Part shown: in pieces, positions 31,849 to 35,841 of the stretch
Numbering within the stretch: position 1 is the first letter of the stretch
Layout: each line of letters starts with the position of its first letter
Assembly (NCBI GenBank): GCA_012959275.1
Contig: DUDM01000008.1
Coordinates: 1 to 35,841 of the forward strand
Direction: 5' to 3'
DNA length: 35,841 nt
DNA from: Candidatus Poseidoniales archaeon
GTDB lineage: Archaea; Thermoplasmatota; Poseidoniia; Poseidoniales; Poseidoniaceae
Made by a program: the position numbers and the translations under genes
Notes under the pieces: generated by a model
The model's database searches: none
What the model saw: only the letters and a program-made list of their open reading frames with translations
Told to the model about the DNA's origin: nothing

Positions 31849-33780
31849 ATGGTTAACCGCAGAAGAGTTACTTGGGCGATTGGACTAATCGCTGCAATGT
31901 ACTACGGTACGCTATTTTACTGGCAAAAAGAGAACCTATTAGGAGACTCAGTTGACCAAGTATTACGCGATAGAGCAATCCTTGGAATCGTCCTCGCCAT
32001 CCTCTATGTGGGATACCTAATGTGGTGTTTCATGAACGATTTACCAGAAAAAATCAAGGACATACCCTTTATTGGAAAATTCCTAAAGTTGGGAATTTGG
32101 TTAGGATTTGTTGGATTTGTTTCCTATTATTCTTGGTTTGTCGACAAAGAAGCCGTTGGTTTCCTGTTTGTTGGTGTACTGTTGATGGGATTCGGTGCTG
32201 CTGCTTCTTTGACATGTCTTTTCTATACAGGAACCGAGTCAAGCCGTCTCTATGCATTACGTAGATTCGTCGATGTCTATCCAACTATTACTAAGCCTGA
32301 TGGCCACGTTCGTTTCATGTCCAAACTATGGACTACAACCTTCGTTCTGATTCTTTACTTCGGTATGACTAATGTCATGATATGGGGATTATCTGGAACT
32401 GCATTAGATATTTTCTCTGGATTCCGTGCCATCATGGCTGGTGCCAGCGGTACCATCATGCACTTGGGAATTGGTCCAATTGTCACTGGTTCAATTATAA
32501 TGCAGCTATTCGCTGGTGCTAAGATTATCAAATTGGATCTACAAGATACAGATGATAAGGCACTTTACCAAGGTGTTCAGAAGTTATTGGTTCTAATCAT
32601 GATCCCAGTAGAATCGATTCCACAAACTTATGGTTTCTTAGATCCTAACCCAGATTTGATCATCAACCTTGGTTCTGGTTGGGCTAACATGATTATCGTG
32701 GCTCAACTATTCATTGGTTCATATTTGGTATTCCTTCTCGATGAATTAGTTTCTAAGTGGGGAATTGGCTCCGGTATCTCTCTATTCATTGCAGCAGGAG
32801 TTGCCCAGTCCACTTTCGTTGGAACCCTATCTCCTCTGCCGATCACTAAGGGTGTTGAATACAGTGTTCAGAATCCACCTGCGGGTGTACTGCCGATGAT
32901 ATTTTACATGTTTAGAACTGCATCCAATTCACAATTAGTATCACAAAATGGATTCGAATCAATGTTGCTGACGCACGTCAATCCAATCATTGCATTAGCA
33001 TCATCTATCATCGTGTTCATGGTGGTAGCATTCGCAGAATCCAGCAAATTAGAATTACCACTAACCCATGGAAAAGTTCGTGGACACAAGGGTAAGTACC
33101 CAATACGCTTGGTATATGCAAGTAATATTCCGGTCATTCTAATGGCGGCACTGCTCGCTAACATCAACATGTTCACGTTGCTCTTCTGGAGTCATCCGAC
33201 CTTATCTACGGTTCCGATACTGGGGCGTGAAGGGTGGTGGTCTCAAGCCGAATTGTTCGGGGCTTACGAGCCCGGTCAAAGCACTGCTTCGGACGGGTTT
33301 GCATGGTATGCTTCGATGGTTAATGGAGTCGGTGATTGGCTACTGCCATTACTCGACCAACGAGGCGATGTATTCGGTCACTCACTTGGTGAGATGATGC
33401 TACACGTAGTAGTCTATGTCGGTGTCATGACCTTGGGTTCAATGGTCTTCGCTAAGTTTTGGATCGAGACCACAAATATGGGCGCAAAGGATGTGGCTAA
33501 ACAAATTGAACGGACGGGGATGCAAATCCCTGGATTCCGTAAGAATCCAGCCGTGCTTGAGAAAATCTTGCAGAGGTACATCCCACCAGTCACGCTGTTC
33601 TCCGGCGCTTTCGTCGGATTGCTAGCATCTGGAGCGGATTTACTCGGTACCATCGGTAACGCCAGTGGAACGGGTTTGTTGCTGGCGGTAGGAATTATTC
33701 TGAGAACATATGAGCAAATCCAGAAGGAACAGGCGATGGAAATGCATCCGATGCTGAGACAGTTCTTCGGTGCTGAATGA
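31849..33780 (+). CDS. secY: preprotein translocase SecY with extra N-terminal membrane region
   Basis: The 643-residue protein is ~150-200 residues longer than usual archaeal SecY. The core begins near residue 140 (FVDVYPTITKP) and has the plug/TM2 region GIGPIVTGSIIMQLFAGA, the WGIGSGISLFIAAGVAQ segment, the cytoplasmic loop LPLTHGKVRGHKGKYPIRLVYASNIPVIL and MQIPGFRKNPAVLEKILQRYIPPVT. Before it lie about 130 residues with four likely membrane segments (about 8-24, 42-62, 82-98, 102-126) that are not part of the ten-helix SecY fold. An insert rich in Trp/Gly lies in the loop after SHPTLSTVPILG. The Shine-Dalgarno is GGAGGAG. It ends the operon. Confidence 0.95.
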   Translation: MVNRRRVTWAIGLIAAMYYGTLFYWQKENLLGDSVDQVLRDRAILGIVLAILYVGYLMWCFMNDLPEKIKDIPFIGKFLKLGIWLGFVGFVSYYSWFVDKEAVGFLFVGVLLMGFGAAASLTCLFYTGTESSRLYALRRFVDVYPTITKPDGHVRFMSKLWTTTFVLILYFGMTNVMIWGLSGTALDIFSGFRAIMAGASGTIMHLGIGPIVTGSIIMQLFAGAKIIKLDLQDTDDKALYQGVQKLLVLIMIPVESIPQTYGFLDPNPDLIINLGSGWANMIIVAQLFIGSYLVFLLDELVSKWGIGSGISLFIAAGVAQSTFVGTLSPLPITKGVEYSVQNPPAGVLPMIFYMFRTASNSQLVSQNGFESMLLTHVNPIIALASSIIVFMVVAFAESSKLELPLTHGKVRGHKGKYPIRLVYASNIPVILMAALLANINMFTLLFWSHPTLSTVPILGREGWWSQAELFGAYEPGQSTASDGFAWYASMVNGVGDWLLPLLDQRGDVFGHSLGEMMLHVVVYVGVMTLGSMVFAKFWIETTNMGAKDVAKQIERTGMQIPGFRKNPAVLEKILQRYIPPVTLFSGAFVGLLASGADLLGTIGNASGTGLLLAVGIILRTYEQIQKEQAMEMHPMLRQFFGAE

Positions 33781-33840
33781 TTTCACTAAGCAATTTTTGC
33801 GCAACAGCGCTCCTGTAAGAACATCCTCCAACCCCGCTTT

Positions 33841-33867
33841 AGCCCTGAAAATGAGAATTTTAGGGCT
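33841..33867 (+). terminator. possible terminator hairpin after secY
   Basis: AGCCCTGAAAAT-GAG-AATTTTAGGGCT pairs over 11-12 positions with one bulged G, 61 bases after the SecY stop. It lacks a long T run, so its role as a terminator of the ribosomal operon is only suggested by position. Confidence 0.4.
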
Positions 33868-33873
33868 AGATAC

Positions 33874-34083
33874 ATGTTGCATAAAAGCCCATTGGAGTAT
33901 GAAATACTCATATTCAACCTCAAATCGGAGGATAAAAATTATAGTTTTTGGGGCGGAAAGGAGTTTTCTACAAGTATCAAGACCTCTGATTTTGCTATGT
34001 ACCAGGTAGAGAAAACGGTTGAATTTAAGGTAGAGAATACGATTGATTTTATTGATATTATTGTTGAGAAATTAGGTTGGTAA
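33874..34083 (+). CDS. possible small protein (69 aa), doubtful
   Basis: An ORF in an AT-rich gap encodes 69 residues (MLHKSPLEYEILIFNLKSED...) with balanced composition and amphipathic ends. No Shine-Dalgarno is seen; GATAC lies just before the ATG. I do not recognise it. Base composition is clearly more AT-rich than the ribosomal genes, which could mean foreign or decayed sequence. It may equally be chance in a non-coding spacer. Confidence 0.25.
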   Translation: MLHKSPLEYEILIFNLKSEDKNYSFWGGKEFSTSIKTSDFAMYQVEKTVEFKVENTIDFIDIIVEKLGW

Positions 34084-34474
34084 ACTCCTACATAGGGTGA
34101 CTTCAAGTGGAACTTCGTATTTGGCTTAGCAGTGGTCCGGTTTTGTGGTTCAGCCCCTCCCATCACCTTCATATAGGGTAGGTAGGTCGCAAGGTTGCTT
34201 GCGTCTGTCAAGGCGTTGCCGATGGAGTCTCTTCGGAGATGATGAAAACCGGCATCTGACGGGCGTGATGCCGAAGCAATGCGGTTCCGAGAAACCGATC
34301 TCCATTAGGGGACGCCAGCTCGGGGCTGAGAAGGTGATCAGGTTACACAGAAATGTGTGTAAGATAAAGAGCAACTCTAGAAAAAGAGTGTTCCAACCAA
34401 AAATTAACCAATAAGTGACAACTTGTGATGTCGTCTTCAAGGATCAGTGCAGAGAAGAATTTATTCTTCGAACA
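34084..34474 (+). promoter_or_regulatory. 16S rRNA promoter and structured leader
   Basis: CATATAG (34170-34176) is the best TATA-like box, with C-rich upstream sequence. The leader then carries several hairpins: CGCAAG-GTTG-CTTGCG (34188-34203), CGGCATC/GATGCCG (34250-34273), ACACA-GAAA-TGTGT (about 34346-34359), and GAAGAA-TTTA-TTCTTC (34454-34469) immediately before the mature 5' end. ATGATGA (34239) and CTGA (34256) resemble C and D' boxes but fall partly in a better hairpin. No protein gene is supported in these 391 bases. Confidence 0.55.

Positions 34475-35841
<1,367 letters not shown>

Overview
The window is archaeal and most likely comes from a Marine Group II euryarchaeon (Poseidoniales/Poseidoniia). 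This is an inference from four things. There is an archaeal-type 16S rRNA. The ribosomal protein operon has archaeal gene content and order, including eS4, eL32, eL19, aIF1 and the RNase P protein Rnp1. A group II thermosome and a Hef-type helicase/nuclease are present. Several large secreted or membrane-anchored proteins are encoded, including a subtilase. Many genes have a TATA-like box about 25-35 bases before the start codon, which suggests short-leader or leaderless mRNAs. Inside operons the stop codon is often fused to the next Shine-Dalgarno as TGAGGTG.

Layout. Bases 1-1800 are an RNA-gene patch: the 3' tip of a tRNA-Ala at the left edge, a complete convergent tRNA-Ala(GGC), a SprT-like metalloprotease, an intron-containing tRNA-Trp(CCA), a tiny L41e-like gene missing from the ORF track, and tRNA-Arg(TCT). 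The 3' ends of both tRNA-Trp and tRNA-Arg are duplicated nearby in direct repeats. Bases 1800-13350 carry an EF-hand membrane protein, a secreted subtilase, a class I aminotransferase, two membrane proteins, an 1105-residue surface protein and the thermosome. Bases 13350-16450 carry a two-gene redox cassette. Its first protein fuses ferredoxin, CysJ-like flavodoxin and an SdhB/HdrC-like part that has lost most cluster cysteines. Its second is an HdrB/SdhE-like protein whose second CCG motif is destroyed. Bases 16437-19105 (minus) encode a Hef homologue split into a helicase gene and an XPF-type nuclease gene joined at TAATG.

Bases 19402-33780 form one long operon: uL3-uL4-uL23-uL2-uS19-uL22-uS3-uL29-aIF1-Rnp1-uS17-uL14-uL24-eS4-uL5-uS14-uS8-uL6-eL32-eL19-uL18-uS5-uL30-uL15-SecY. 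The order is classical, but eL32 carries an N-terminal SAP motif and an acidic repeat tract, and SecY carries an extra N-terminal part with about four membrane segments. A structured leader and the first ~1370 bases of the 16S rRNA close the window.

Best candidates for something undescribed are the redox cassette with systematically lost Fe-S ligands, the SecY N-terminal membrane extension, the SAP-acidic-eL32 fusion, and the repeated duplication of tRNA 3' ends. No database search was possible. All family names come from motifs read directly in the translations.
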